DNA from: Anseranas semipalmata
Taxonomy: Eukaryota > Chordata > Aves > Anseriformes > Anseranatidae
Assembly: GCA_013399115.1 (NCBI GenBank)
Contig: VXAA01003830.1
Coordinates: forward strand, 1,027,227 to 1,091,226
Direction of reading: 5' to 3'
Length of the DNA: 64,000 nucleotides
The position numbers were made by a program, and so were the translations under genes. Positions within the stretch are counted from its first letter, which is position 1. Each line of letters opens with the position of its first letter. Under the pieces are notes generated by a model, which had not been told where the DNA came from, ran no database searches, and saw only the letters and a list, made by a program, of their open reading frames with translations. Shown here piece after piece: positions 1 through 11,800 of the stretch.

Positions 1-1900
1 GAGCAGAGCACGAGGGGCAGACCTAAAAATGGAGAAAAAATAATAATAATAGTTAAAAAAATACATGAAGAACACGGTGTGCTCCAGAACGAGCACCCCG
101 AACCGCCTGGGAGTGGCCAAGGAGCAGCCGCCCCAGGCCCCTGCCGGCACCCCGGGGCAGATGTGCCGTGGCGGGTGCTCGGCGCTAGTGGCCCCCCGAA
201 AAGGCTGAGCAGTCACCGGGCTGCAGGGAGCTGCCGGAGCACCTGAACACCCCTCCAGCTACGTGTTTGTGCTTCGTCTCATCCGCTCCTTGGTTTAATT
301 CCGTAACCAGCAGCCTGGTTTAGCGGAGGGAGCCGTGCTCCCTCATGCAGGCTGCGTGTGGGTTTGTGGGGCAAATCCAAGGGCAGGGTCGGGCTGCGGG
401 AGGTGGCGGGAGCACAGATGGGATCCCTGGCTTTGCCACGGCCCTGCCTGCGCACATGCGGCTCTGCGAGGGGTGGTTGCAGCACGCGTTGCAATCCCGC
501 TAGCTCAGCAAATGAGAGCGGTGGAGTGGGATGGGACGGGCTTCAAGCTGGTTGCGCCAGACCTAGGTGCCAAGGAACCACCCCATGCAAAAACCTGTGC
601 CAGCATGCTTGCCCTGCTGCTCGTACCGGTGTTAAAGCAGTAACGGGTGGGCCTTCCCCGTGCGATCCCACCTCCCATCCTCCTCCTGCTGTGTCAGAGC
701 AGAGTTGTGTCAAGCCAGCTGAAGGCCAGAAACCCTGTCTCGACAAAAAGCTTGCCCATCCCCATGCTTTTCCATGCCCCTGGGGCTCCTGTCATGTCTT
801 CTCCTCATCTCCCTCCGCTTCCGTGGAGCTGAGGAGAAGAAATGTGAAGATAACACACGTGAAGACATTGTGCCTCCTCAACAAAGGAGAGGAGAGCCCA
901 CTGTAGGAGGACGCGTTACTGACGGTAAATGAGGTTTGATCTCGTAGCTGGTGCCAAGAGAAGACAATTCCCTTCCAAAACAATTTGATTGTAGGGAGGT
1001 CGGTTGAAGGAAGGAGGCCAGGGTTTCAGGCAGAAGAAAGGAGGGAGAATAATAATACGAAAATGTCAGGTTCCTAGAGGAAAGTGATACTTATGGCTGG
1101 CATAGATTTGGGTCCAGGGGCAGAAATTTTGGCCTGGGACATGAAAGCAAGGAAGCAGGATTAAATATTAATGTGTTAATTAACCCTGTAATCCTTCCCT
1201 GAAACATTTGTCACAGCCCACATACCAAAACTGGGATGCTGTTCAAGAAAAAGAGGTCAGCTTCTTGAAAGGTGAACCAAGGCTGCTCGCAGAGGCACCT
1301 TCTGTCAAGCGCAGGAAGATGGAATCCCATTACTGTCTGCAAATTAAGCCTCTGGGGACCAGTTTCAAACAGAAAAGGAAGCCTGTGAGCTTTGCTGTCT
1401 GTGCCAAGGACGGTAGCTGTTGCAAGCCGATTTTGAGGATCAGGTGCTAGCGAGCCCATGGCACAAAAAAGCTTCTCACCACAACAGAGGACACAGGAAG
1501 GAAGTGAAAGCAGTTGGGTTTCCAGGAGAACTGCGCCACGCTGGAGGTACCGAAGCCATTACCAGCTTCGCAGCAGCAATAAATACTCACGCTTTAAAAT
1601 GTCTGGATCCGGACAAAGGCAGTAATGACATCATTTTACAACACAGAGAAATAAAACCTCTGCGGATCACTGCTACCATGCCTATCCGCAGGATGCTTGA
1701 TTTGCAGTACGAGTGCTGCGAGCGGGTCTGGATCGCGTTGTGCCGGGCAAGACTCACTTAGGGAGACGTGTGCGTGCCCCTAACGGAGCTGCAAAGCTAC
1801 GGCGATCGATTCTCTTACTGAAGACCGCCTTTATAAGCCAGCTGTTAGCTGCCTTTCGTAATTTTCCTGAGTAATAGAACAAAACCAGCCTTCTCCAGCC
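1..1900. other. GC-rich unique sequence, no gene seen
   Basis: The first 550 bases are GC-rich with scattered CpGs; composition then falls and becomes mixed. Open frames here (for example 358-906 on plus) are not recognisable proteins and have no convincing splice context. I see no repeat of known family. Confidence 0.5.
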
Positions 1901-1904
1901 CATT

Positions 1905-2110
1905 TCATCGCCGGCGCTCAGGCCCCGTGGGCACCACGGGCGCCAACCAGACCGGTGGAGCTGCCCGCAGCCGCCGCTGGAGAGCTGTCGGCCGGCAGCC
2001 GCGGGAGGCAGGATGCTCGGGAGATGCGAGCCTCCCTTCCTCCGAGGCGATGAGTCTGCCTGCGTCTGCTGTCAGGCAGGTGGGGCGCGAGCCGGCGTGG
2101 AGAAACCCTG
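1905..2110. promoter_or_regulatory. CpG-dense patch (CpG-island-like)
   Basis: By hand count this stretch of about 200 bases holds some 23 CpG dinucleotides in very GC-rich sequence, far more than its surroundings. In vertebrates such patches often mark unmethylated promoters or enhancers. No exon, TATA box or first-exon open frame can be tied to it, so promoter function is an inference. It is short for a classical CpG island. Confidence 0.4.
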
Positions 2111-2314
2111 CCTGGAGGAAAGGAAGAGCCGGTGGTGAAAGCAAGGCTGAACCCCGTGCTCGCTGTGGCCGCTGTTGCCTGCTAAGGGCCTGCAAGCCCG
2201 TGGTGGCTTCTGACCCTGGTCCATTACCCTTTGCACTCTTCCAAGTAATTTGTACCTTCGTATAGCTGGCAGTTGTCTGGGAATCTGTCCAAGGCCTCAA
2301 ATGAAAGGCCAGGA

Positions 2315-2380
2315 GCGGGAATCGGTTTTCTATTTCTGGCTTTGCCTCTTAACACCTGTCCAATCCTTGCAAGTCACTCG
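2315..2380 (+). mobile_element. MIR-like (CORE-SINE) relic
   Basis: The order of words follows the MIR SINE as I know it: a 'ttctatttctggctttgcc' block like the MIR 'tcccggctctgcc' segment, a degenerate spacer, then 'cttgcaagtcact' like the MIR 'ttgggcaagtcact'. Divergence is high, as expected for an element of early amniote age. The tRNA-like head is not recognisable. A repeat search with the MIR family models would settle it. Confidence 0.5.
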
Positions 2381-3306
2381 GGGCCAGATTTAGAGGTGGA
2401 TTAGCGTGGAGTCCTCTTCTGGGGTCTTCCTTTTGGTGACCAACTCCAGCTTTCGGTCCCTCCAGAATCTAATTACTCACTTCCCTGCTCAGCCACCACC
2501 TAAATGGATGAGCATGAAGTCCACAGTACCTTTTTTATGTAAAAAATTCCTTATTGCTTTGCACGCGTGGATGCACCTTCGTTTTGACGCTGTTGGGTAA
2601 TGTCCTTGACTGACTCGCTATGCATTGCATGTTCCTCTATCTGCTTTGCCTACAGGGTTCAATCCTGCGTCTCAGAATGTACTTCTTGGACTGAAATCCA
2701 CATAAAACATAAGAGAAAATGCTGTCACACTCTCACCTATCCCCAGCCCCTCTGTTTTAAAGTGTTTGCCCAATTAGCAGACCAGGAATCACCCTCATGC
2801 CTCGCAGGGGAGCACCCTCCCAGGCTGGGCCGAGTGGGACTCCCCTGCTGAAACTGCTTGTTACGGGTCCTTGTGAGCATCTCAGCATGATTCAAGAACC
2901 TTCAGCATTTGAGCAGCCTCCGGTAAGGAAATTTCCTGTATTTCAGTTCACATTTCAATGCGTGCATCACTTTTTTACTAAGCTGTGGCTGGAGGAGCCA
3001 CTTCAGGCAAGCGCCCTGGCTTCAAGACCCCTGTTACGCTCACCACAGCATCATGAACATGCCTGGGGTCTAATTTAGGCAGGACCACAGTGAGCCCTCA
3101 GTAGGAAAAGCCTCCCACCCCTCGGGGAGGAGGCTTCAGTGCTTTCCCCAGCCACCGCAAGCTGCTGAGCATCTACCTGCATTACTCCTCAGTGCCTTAC
3201 TGCCCCGTTAGAGGTACATGGCAGCTAAACCTCTTAGTAAATCCAACCCTCCGTGGGGTTTTTGACTTGCTTGAGTACCCAGATCTCACTGATCTGACCT
3301 GTTTTC
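2381..3306. other. Unique sequence, no gene seen
   Basis: Mixed composition between two MIR-like relics. It contains the phrase 'gggttcaatcctgcg' near 2655, which resembles a tRNA T-arm, but no A box or cloverleaf precedes it. Nothing else is supported. Confidence 0.4.
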
Positions 3307-3331
3307 TTTTTTTTTTTTTTTTTTTTTTTTT
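3307..3331. repeat. Poly-T run, 25 bases
   Basis: Uninterrupted T25, the longest homopolymer in the window. It could be the tail of a minus-strand retrocopy, but no retrocopy body is recognisable to its right. Length is liable to sequencing error. Confidence 0.9.
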
Positions 3332-3420
3332 CTACCTTAAGAAGGGCTGAGCTCTGTCTTGGACTCAGGGAAGCCATGGGGAGCCCTACCTGGGGTAATC
3401 ACGCCTTTAGGCTATCTGTG

Positions 3421-3492
3421 GGCCTCGGATTTCCCACTAAATGGGGTTGATAATACTTCCCTGGCCAACAGGACAATGCGAGAGTTGATTTA
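3421..3492 (+). mobile_element. MIR-like SINE relic, 3' half
   Basis: The text 'gcctcggatttcccactaaa', then 'tggggttgataatacttccc', follows the classic MIR phrase 'cctcagtttccccatctgtaaaatggggataatagtacctacc'. It continues weakly through 'gagagttgattta' (MIR 'gaggattaaatga'). It is in the same orientation as the relic at 2.3 kb but about 1 kb away, so it is probably a separate insertion. Confidence 0.55.
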
Positions 3493-3499
3493 TCACCGC

Positions 3500-6400
3500 T
3501 GTCAAGTGTGTCGTGATCCTAGGAAGAAAAGCAGCATAAAGAGGCAGAGCGGCCACGATACTTGGAAAGGCTTGGTGACAGGCGCGTGTGCATTAAGCAG
3601 TGTCACCTGTTGCTTAATTAGCTCCGACTGCCAGCCTTTGTGCTGCAGACGCACTTTTCCATGGCTGAGTGCAGCCAGGATTTCCAAAGAATCGAGCAAA
3701 ACCTCCCACAGGCCTGAAGCCATGGGCTCGGCTCTGCGTGAGGAGCCTAAATGAAAGCAGCGCAGTTCTCGCAGATGCTGAGCACCCACAGATCCCACCT
3801 TGGTTTAGGTGAGTAGACGCAGGTTGAGGAGCTTTTAGCAGAAACCCTCCCCTGAGAGCTACGGACGAGGTGTTGACTCCTTCGTGGTATTTCCCCACCT
3901 CCTAACGGGAGCTGAGAAGGTCCCAGAGGTGATGTCAGTGGCCTCCTGTTACTGGTAGTGCCAGGTTCAGCTTTGGAAAGCGTTTCTGGTCTGCAGAGGT
4001 TGAAGGCTGACTTACAAACTGGCTCTGCCTTAGCATCGCCTTTGCCCGGGGTTGTATTGCTTCATCAAAAAAAAAGGAAGGGGGGAAAAAGGAGGGAGAG
4101 ACAAAGCACATTTTCAAGTACTAATTTGTGGAATGATAATACTGCATTAAAATTATTCCTCAGCTTGAAGCAAATTAAAGTGATTTTTGCTCCACAAATT
4201 AATATTAACACTATGGTTGTTTATCATGTCTTGACAATATCACATGGGAATAAAAATATCAACTCTTATCCATTTAAATAGCCAAGATGTAACTGTTTGA
4301 GCTTCAGCACTACAACAGCTGTTTCTCTTGTCCTCAGAAATAATTGCTTGTTACAGAGGCTATTTAAATTTGAGAAACTGACTTTGGTTTTATAATTAGT
4401 TTATTTTTAAGAAAAAACATAGCTGCCCTTTACTAAGGAGGTGAGGGTTTCAGGTGGGATGGAGGGACAGCCATTCGGGCACTGATTTACTGTGACATTA
4501 AACAGGTAGTAAAACCAGAGGCTTATAAATACTAAGATGCTAATCTCCCAGCAGAGTTCTGCCGGGGGAAAGCCAGGCTTTGCTGACATCGCTGTGGGGC
4601 CAGCCCCTCGGCAGGTTTCGGTACGGAGCAGGATGGCTGTGCTAAGCGGTGTAAATGCAAGCACCTGGCCGTGACCGTGGCGTTGCATGAGATTCATTAG
4701 GGGACCGGGGCACTCTGCGGCTGGTTTTAGTGCACGTCTCCAAGTGCAGTCCAGTTTGGAAACATTGAAAACGCACAAGCATGTAATTTGGCGGGGCCAG
4801 GAAGGCTCCTGGGTGCCCGGGTGCCTCTCGGTGCAGGCGGCACCCCGTGCTGGCCAGGGTGCGACAGAGAAAGCGATGAAGCATACATCGTCCTCATCCT
4901 CAGCCACTGGCGGAGCTGCTGTGCCATGGGTTAAATCTCCACTGCCGTTTTGGGAAAGACCTGCTTTGGAAGTGAATTTAAGTGAATCCCCAAGGAGGGG
5001 AAAGGGAGGCACGCGAGGCCCGGCGAGACCCGCTGGGCTGACGGCGGGTGCTCTCCCGGGGAGTGCCGGCAGCCTTAGCAGAGCCGATCTGTTGGTTCTC
5101 CTTCCTTCGAGGAGTAATAACTTCCAGATTTACTCCCTTTCTAACTGAGCATCTTTCAAAGTGGGTGTAGAACTATTTAAATAGCTTCTGTGGAGGTGGG
5201 ATGAGAAATTGCTCTTATTCCGTAGTCTGCAATCAGCACCAAACAAGCACTTTTCTCCACTGCACACACAAACAGGCAAGCAGCTGCCAGCAGCCTCAGC
5301 ACTTTAGATCTGATTTTCTGCTCGCTGCTGTAAGGCGCGAGGAATTCCACTGACATCAATGGAGTTTCGACAATGTCGTTTTTATTTTATTTTATTTTTA
5401 ATCCACTTAAGTCTCCGTATTTCATTTATTTAGTTTGTCGCTCCAGGGAGTCCCCGGTGGATGACGTGCATGGGCAGTGCAGACCAGCCCTGGGCCACAG
5501 CATGGTTCTTCTTCCCCCAGCTTTTGGAAGAGGCAAGGATCGGCTCCGTCACCTGCCTGTCCCCTGATGGCCAAAGGCTTCCTCCAGCACCAGCATGGGT
5601 CTGCTGGGGGCTGGCAGCGTCCCCGCTGCCCCAGCCTCATCCCTGCCTGTGCAGAGCAGAAATTACGGAGGGCAACACAGAGCACAAACAAGCCACGGGC
5701 CCGCAGGGCAGAGCAAGCCTCTCTGGTGGCTCCCGGGGACAGCCCGTGCCTACACCAAGTGGGAGCACAGTCAGCCGGCCCAGTAAAGCTCGACAAAAGT
5801 TTGGGCCGTTGCTGAGTCAGTTCTGAAGCTGGCGATGTGAGGTGTTTTCGTGCACCACTTTTTTTCCTTTCGGTGCAAATATGGGTGGCAATCTGATTAG
5901 CTTATGATTCACCATTTGGCTAATGTCCCTACTTCCCCCAGTCCCCACCTGTTCAAATAACTGCTACTGTAATGTAGGCTGTTAACTTGGAGTAACTTTT
6001 CCAACCCCTTTTGTAAATGAGCTCTGAAAACTGCTCGAACTCTCGTCCGCGGGCAGAAGTTGTAATAATTTTAACTTAAACGCTGTTAAAAACAACTCAG
6101 CCTGCTGCAAAACTCCGTGCGGGCGTTTAAGAGGAAGCAAGTTCACTTCGAGCTGCTCCTGCTCCACTGAGGCTGGGATCAGACTGCTGTTTCGGGAGGG
6201 CCGGGTCTCCAGCTCCAGCGCAGCTCCCGGCAGAGGCTGTCACCCCCCCAGCACTGCTGCGCAGGGACATGGCAGCCTCGCCGTGCTGGGGACATGATCC
6301 AGGCTGGCAAAGCTGCCCAGCAGCAACGAGCACCCGAGGTGGGCTGGGGCTGCTCGCCTAAGCTCGGTTATGCTAAGATCAGCAGCTCTGAGCGCACCTT

Positions 6401-6564
6401 TGGTCGTCCAGTCCTGTGCCCACCGCTCATCCTTTCAGGTAAGTCAACATCAGCAAGTTGCACCCATGACCTCCATAGGCCCTTTGCACCAATTTAAACA
6501 GATCAATCAGGCTCAGGGCAACTTCACAAAAGACCGAAATTGTGCAAGCTATACAGTGCAAGCC
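3500..6564. other. Unique sequence with an AT-rich block, no gene seen
   Basis: About 4.1-4.4 kb is an AT-rich, non-repetitive block of the kind often seen in conserved non-coding elements. On both sides the sequence is GC-richer. The minus-strand open frame of 201 codons at 4407-5012 is not recognisable and has no signal of selection that I can see. A short phrase near 5345-5370 resembles an old amniote repeat ('gacatcaatggagttt') but is too short to call. Confidence 0.4.
5379..5400. repeat. (TTTTA)n microsatellite
   Basis: Short pentanucleotide run, about four units, slightly imperfect. Confidence 0.7.
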
Positions 6565-6581
6565 AAAAAAAAAAAAAAAAA
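6565..6581. repeat. Poly-A run, 17 bases
   Basis: Uninterrupted A17 about 80 bases before the 3' end of the CR1 at 6.66 kb. CR1 does not use a poly-A tail, so the run is not part of that element. Confidence 0.9.
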
Positions 6582-6663
6582 GGTGAGGGGGAGTAATGCT
6601 GGCACTGAGCTCACCAGAGGAATGGTTTATTCCATTCCCAAACTGACCAAGATACTGTGACAA

Positions 6664-7160
6664 GAATCACAGAATCACAGAACCATTCAGGTTGGAAAAG
6701 ACCTCCAAGATCACCTAGTCCAACCTATGACCTAACACTACCAAGTCCTCCACTAAACCATATCGCTAAGCACCACATCTACACGTCTTTTGAATACCTC
6801 CAGGGATGGTGACTCAACACTTCCCTGGGCAGCCTGTTCCAATGCCTCACAACCCTTTCAGTAAAGAAGTTTTTCCTAATATCCAACCTAAACCTCCCCT
6901 GGCGCAACTTCAGTCCATTCCCCCTCATCCTATCACCGGACACGTGGGAGAAGAGACCAATCCCCACCTCGCTACAGCCTCCTTTAAGGTACCTGTAGAG
7001 AGCGATAAGGTCACCCCTGAGCCTCCTCTTCTCCAGGCTGAACAACCCCAGCTCCCTCAGCCGCTCCTCGTAGGACTTGTTCTCCAGACCCCTCACCAGC
7101 TTCGTTGCCCTTCTCTGGACCCGCTCCAGCACCTCGATGTCCTTCCTGTAGTGAGGGGCC
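6664..7160 (-). mobile_element. CR1 LINE fragment (3' end, RT C-terminus)
   Basis: Read on the minus strand, this is the last part of a CR1 non-LTR retrotransposon. The plus strand opens with 'gaatcacagaatcacagaa', the complement of the CR1 3' octamer tail. Translation of about 6794-7160 gives the C-terminal end of the CR1 reverse-transcriptase protein, including [35 protein letters not shown] and [12 protein letters not shown]. The frame is open up to the REV motif, where one base is missing (plus strand 'caacacttccc' against 'caaccacctccc' in the copy at 48.3 kb), so the true C-terminus is lost. The 5' side stops abruptly after 'gtgaggggcc', the usual CR1 5' truncation. The open frame running on to 7306 is a chance fusion with flanking DNA. 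Confidence 0.95.
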
Positions 7161-8809
7161 ATCATTAGATAGATAGTTCTGAGGCTCTTGTGACAGAAGT
7201 ACGCGTGCATGTCAGCCTCTGCGCTTACACCCTCAAGAAGATCATTGGGCAAATCCTGCATCCAGCCTCGTCCTCTGCCCACGCAGTCCTCTGCACTCAC
7301 CTGCATCCTTCCCTGCCCAGCTCCCCGTGCTGCGGTCAGGATGCGGCGCCTCTGGAGCTCCCGGCCGGTGCAGAGGCGACAGGGAGAGGAGCGGCTGCGT
7401 GTCCATGCTGCTGCGGTCAGGATCTGGCATTAGCGCCGGGGGAGGCAGGTGCTTTGCCTGTGGGTAAGAGCAGTAGGTTCGCCAAGGAAGTGCCTCTCCA
7501 TAGGTGGTGTGCTAATTTCACCCCTGGCAAACAGCATTAATATAATACATCAAAGCTGGGTGCATTAAGAGGAAACCAAGGGAAAGGATTTGCTATACAT
7601 GCTAGCTACTTTTCAAATGCAAATGTCTGTTTTAAATCAGATTAAGATAGAAAGAAGCCTAGAGAATGCCAATAATTAATACATGACAAAGCAATAAACA
7701 TCCAGGGCATCAAAAGGTAAAACACAATCACGGAGATAAAAGCGCTCCGGCTCCTCCGCACCACCTGCGCTGCTGCACGGTGCGAGCGGGTGCGAGTCCC
7801 CGTTCCCACCTGCGCGGGTCGGTGGCGATCGCCAGCCCTGAGCGGCCGCTGCTGCTGGGCACGTCCCTCCCCTGCTTCGGGGGAAATGAGAAGAAAAAAA
7901 GCCAACAGGCTCTACTCCCCCTTTCTATTTCTTACAGTCCACATGGTGCTGGCATCAGACTCCCGCGAGTACCCTGTGGTTTTACTTCCTTCTTCAACCG
8001 ATGCTGAAACGCTCCGGCTTTATTGAGCTTGTACAAGGCACCCAACTTGAGCAGGCCTTGCCTATCGATTGTATCAGCAGATAAGTGGGCTGACTCGCAC
8101 GCAGTCCATGCGTGCGGGAAATGAGCTTCTCTGGCAGCAGATAAACATCGCAGTTAATGTTTGAAAGCTGTCGCTCAGCAGCGAGCCCCATGTGGCTGCG
8201 GGTCTTGCTGACTGCAGTGGTCTGTGTACTGGTCCCTGGAATCGGAGGGCGCTTATCTTACCAAGCTATTCTTTATTTTTAGCCCTAGATACCAGAAAAT
8301 AAGCAGAAGTTTCTTCCCAGGCCTGTTGGGAGATGTATTGCTGGTATAAGGTTCCTACACTGCCCCCCGATCAGAATAGGACTTAAAAACCAAAAGGCTA
8401 AAAACTGCACAGTGATGATACTGTGGGTTCCTCTCCCTATTTGTGATCATCTCCCTATGTACAAAACCCTCTCCCTGGCCCCTGGAAGCCCAGGCACACA
8501 TTCTGCTAAAATAAACTGGAAAAATTATGCAATTCCCACACGCATCTTTTACATTTCCCCTTCCCTCTGCTCTTCGTTCAAAGCACAGGCTGGGCTGGAG
8601 GGAGCCGCGGGGTGGACAGATGGACGGTGTGGGCACCGGCACATCCCACCTGAGGTGGCAGGGATGGAGACCACGGGGAGAGCGGTTGGCAGGTGCAAAG
8701 GCAGTTTGAGTCATTCCCTTTGGATCCCGTTGGATATCCAGCGGCCCTTCAGGAGCCTGTTTCTGCCTCCAGTCCCTCCAGCCCCTTTTTGGTATCATTG
8801 CTGGTGTAA
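7161..8809. other. GC-variable unique sequence, no gene seen
   Basis: Contains a CpG-dense patch (7735-7870) and a 15-base word, 'tgctgcggtcaggat', that occurs twice 81 bases apart (7328 and 7409). The interval 7870-8800 is ordinary mixed sequence. No exon is supported. Confidence 0.4.
7735..7870. promoter_or_regulatory. CpG-dense patch
   Basis: About 17 CpGs in some 130 bases, including 'gcgatcgcc' and 'gcggccgc', between AT-rich flanks. No open frame or splice signal ties it to a gene, so a regulatory role is only possible. Confidence 0.35.
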
Positions 8810-8883
8810 AATCACAGCATCACAGCATGGCTGAGGCTGGAAGGGGTCATCTGGTCCAAGCCCCCTGCTCGAGAGAAGCCACC
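8810..8883 (-). mobile_element. CR1 3'-tail fragment
   Basis: The plus strand reads 'atcacagcatcacagcatgg', then 'ctgaggctggaaggggtcat' and 'ctggtccaagccccctgctc'. This is the complement of the CR1 3' end ('gagcagggggttggaccag...tccaacctcag...ctgtgattctgtgat'). It is severely 5'-truncated. Confidence 0.85.
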
Positions 8884-11800
8884 TGGAGAGAACAAAACCG
8901 AGAGCTGCGGTCAGTACCTGTGGTGGCTGGGCTCTAAGCCACACTTAGTGACAAAAATCCACCCAGCCCTCCCTGGCTGATATCCCCCCCATCCATGGGA
9001 TCGAATGATGACCAACCAGTCCTGGTCCAGACCTCCATCACTGCGGAGGACCCTGGAGAACGTGCAGATCCAGGTGTAAGGGTGCCATCTGTGCTGGCCA
9101 GATTGCATGAAGAGGAGATGCCAGGTGCTGCCAGCAGCATTAATGTAACATAGCACCCGTGTTACTGCCCTCCTGAGAGCACCTACAGGTTTGCTGGGGC
9201 CATAGGCATCAGGAGTTAACCTTCAGAAGACGAGCTGGGCCAGCAGAGAAGGTGGTCCTATGGATCTTCTGAGAGAGGAGTTCATATCCACTCCACCAGT
9301 GGTCATTCAAGCTTGACCATATCAACTGCTGATAATATCCAAGCCCTCTGGCTGATTGCTGGTGTCAGCATGGACTTTGATCTTTGGCTGCTGCCCAGAG
9401 AAAATTATTAATCAATCCAACTAACCAAGTCCAAACAAGTTCTGCTCCGGTGTTCAGGATTTCAGGTAATATCGAAGTTATGAAAGGTATGAATTTCCAT
9501 GTGGCCCTTGGGACCCCTACAGTTCGATCCCACTAATTAATGCAATCACCATGACCAAATATGATAGAAGTGCTTACCTACCTTGGTCAAGGGGACCTCT
9601 GGGACGGCGATCACCCTGGCGTGGTGCTGAAGGAACATTGTTTCTCAGAGCTGCTTGTAAGTTTCTTTCATACAAGAACCAGAAGGGGGTTGCTTCCAAG
9701 CCCTCACAAGCTGTGGCTGCTTACCATGAGCTGGACTAGGCTCCGTGTGCACCCATATGTGTGTGTGTGTGGAGGAAATGACCTTCCTGAGATACATGGC
9801 AATTTTGCCCTTGATTTCACTCAGGTAAATCGTGCCGAGGCCTGGGCTGTGGTTGCTGTGGTTGGATAGCCAAGCCCACTCCCTGGTGGCATTGCTATTG
9901 AAGCCAGTTTGGTTTCACACGACATCCCGGCCTTAAAAAAATGGCTCTTATCACCTTTAGTTCTATTAAGAAATGAGGGCTCTCCATGGAGAAAACACCA
10001 GGAGAGGCTGGTGGATTCAGAATTTGGCTTCACAAGCAGGTCACTTGTGCTGTGTTTTGCTGTCATTGTCACGACTGGAGGGAGCGAGCTGATTTTCACA
10101 GCATTTCAGGATCTGGTGGTGCCTCCATCACAGACAGGTGACATTTGCAGGTTGAAGCACAAGCCCTATTTACCTTAGGGGCCCGTCTCCCAGCAGCCCC
10201 AGCCAGGACAGATTTTTGCCCACGGTGCCCTTCACTGGCGCGGGTTTTGTTTCCACGGCCAAGCCGATAACCTTCCCGTTCACCCCGTCCCAGCAGCGCG
10301 GCTAAGCATCCTTGCTCAACAGCCACCGTGGCAGCTTCGGTTCCTGTCACAAACAACCACTTTTTTAGTGCTGATTTCTGTCCTGAACAGTATTTCTTCT
10401 TATAACTTTGTTTTTATTTAGTGCCTAAAGTTCTAGATTAAATGCCATCTCCTAGCAACTGGTATATTTTTGTCCCTAGTCTGCTAACTTTTGGTGCTTG
10501 AATATTGCTCTCCGTTCATTGTGCTGTCTCGGATAAAAAACAAAACACTGGTTCCCAGATACCTAGTGGTATTTACATTTGTTTATTGCATTTATAGACA
10601 ATCAGGTCAGTTAAACAGCTAACTTTATGGCCGCTTGTTCAGTGCCCCTATGGATGTGCTCCAGAGGACCAGAGATACGCGGTGTGGCCCTCCTGTTTGG
10701 TGCATCTTCAGAAGAGAGAGGCAACGCAGGAGCTGCTTCTGCAGGGGCACATCGCCTGTGACGTCCTGGCATGGGGCTCTGCTTTCCACTCAGCAGCCTA
10801 CCCAAACCCTTGCCTTTTCTTGACATGCTAAAAAAATGTCTGGACACATGCTTCCTACTTCTGCAAACACACTCACGTGTGTCCTCCCAGCAAGCCATGG
10901 CGAAAGCACCTGAGAAGCTCCAGATAACTCACCGGGGGGTTGAGTTATCCCCGCAGGGACCCCGGCATGGCAGCAGGCTCCTGTCTCGTGAAGCAGGCAC
11001 AGGACATGGCCCACATTACAGAAGAGCTGCTTCTTTTTGGCTGTTCAGCCTGAGATTCTGCAGCATGACTTCTAAAAGTGTGTTTGTGGAGGGTTTTGCA
11101 GCTTTTGTCCTCATAGGGTAGTGCCACAGGAGCTCAGCATACTGCAAGGAAGGGCTCGTGGATCATGCCAAATATCTCACCTGAAATTCTCAAAGTGATG
11201 AGGGACTTGTCTGTGAATTTGGCTTCAAAGAGCACCAGCAAGTAGGGTTCACCTCACCTAACTTTAGCCAGCCACAGGCTTAATCCAGGCTAGTTACTGA
11301 GCCTCCTCTCATGGTCAACAGAGGGAAACAGCAGCGTTAAGGTGTGCTTCACCATCGTCGCTGCCTGCTTTAGGCTGGGATGGAGATTTTCCCAGTAGAG
11401 CCCATAAACGGACACTGCAGAAGTTGACTGCTGGTCAGGTGAATCCCACCAAAACACCTTGGCAGAACCCACCCATAGGCTTGCAATTTCATCTTCTCAA
11501 AGCCATGTCACTTTTCTAACCACGCAAACTTGACCTTAACTATTTTTTCTGTTTGTGATAGTTACAATGTAATAAAACATGCCGTCCATGAGCATAAAAA
11601 AACAACTGATGATTCATGACTTTTATTTCTGTAACTTCTCACTTCCAGAATATCCATTTGACAAACTGTGAATCATAGGTATTGGCTTGGATGGATATAC
11701 TTAGCTCCGATTTGTATAGTGAGATGTAAATAATCAGCTAATTAAATTATTTTTTTTTTCTGCAAATTACTGCTTCCCCTCTCTCCCGTTTTCCCCTGCC

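Noticed and set aside
2640..2680. tRNA T-arm-like phrase 'gggttcaatcctgcg'
   Set aside because: No A box, acceptor stem or anticodon arm at the required distance.
4407..5012. 201-codon minus-strand open frame
   Set aside because: No recognised family. It lies in GC-rich sequence where stops are rare, and an equally long frame overlaps on the other strand.
5340..5375. 'gacatcaatggagttt' phrase like an old amniote repeat
   Set aside because: Only about 25 bases fit, too short to separate from chance.
7161..7306. Upstream extension of the CR1 open frame on the minus strand
   Set aside because: CR1 similarity stops at 7160. The extension is flanking DNA that happens to be open.
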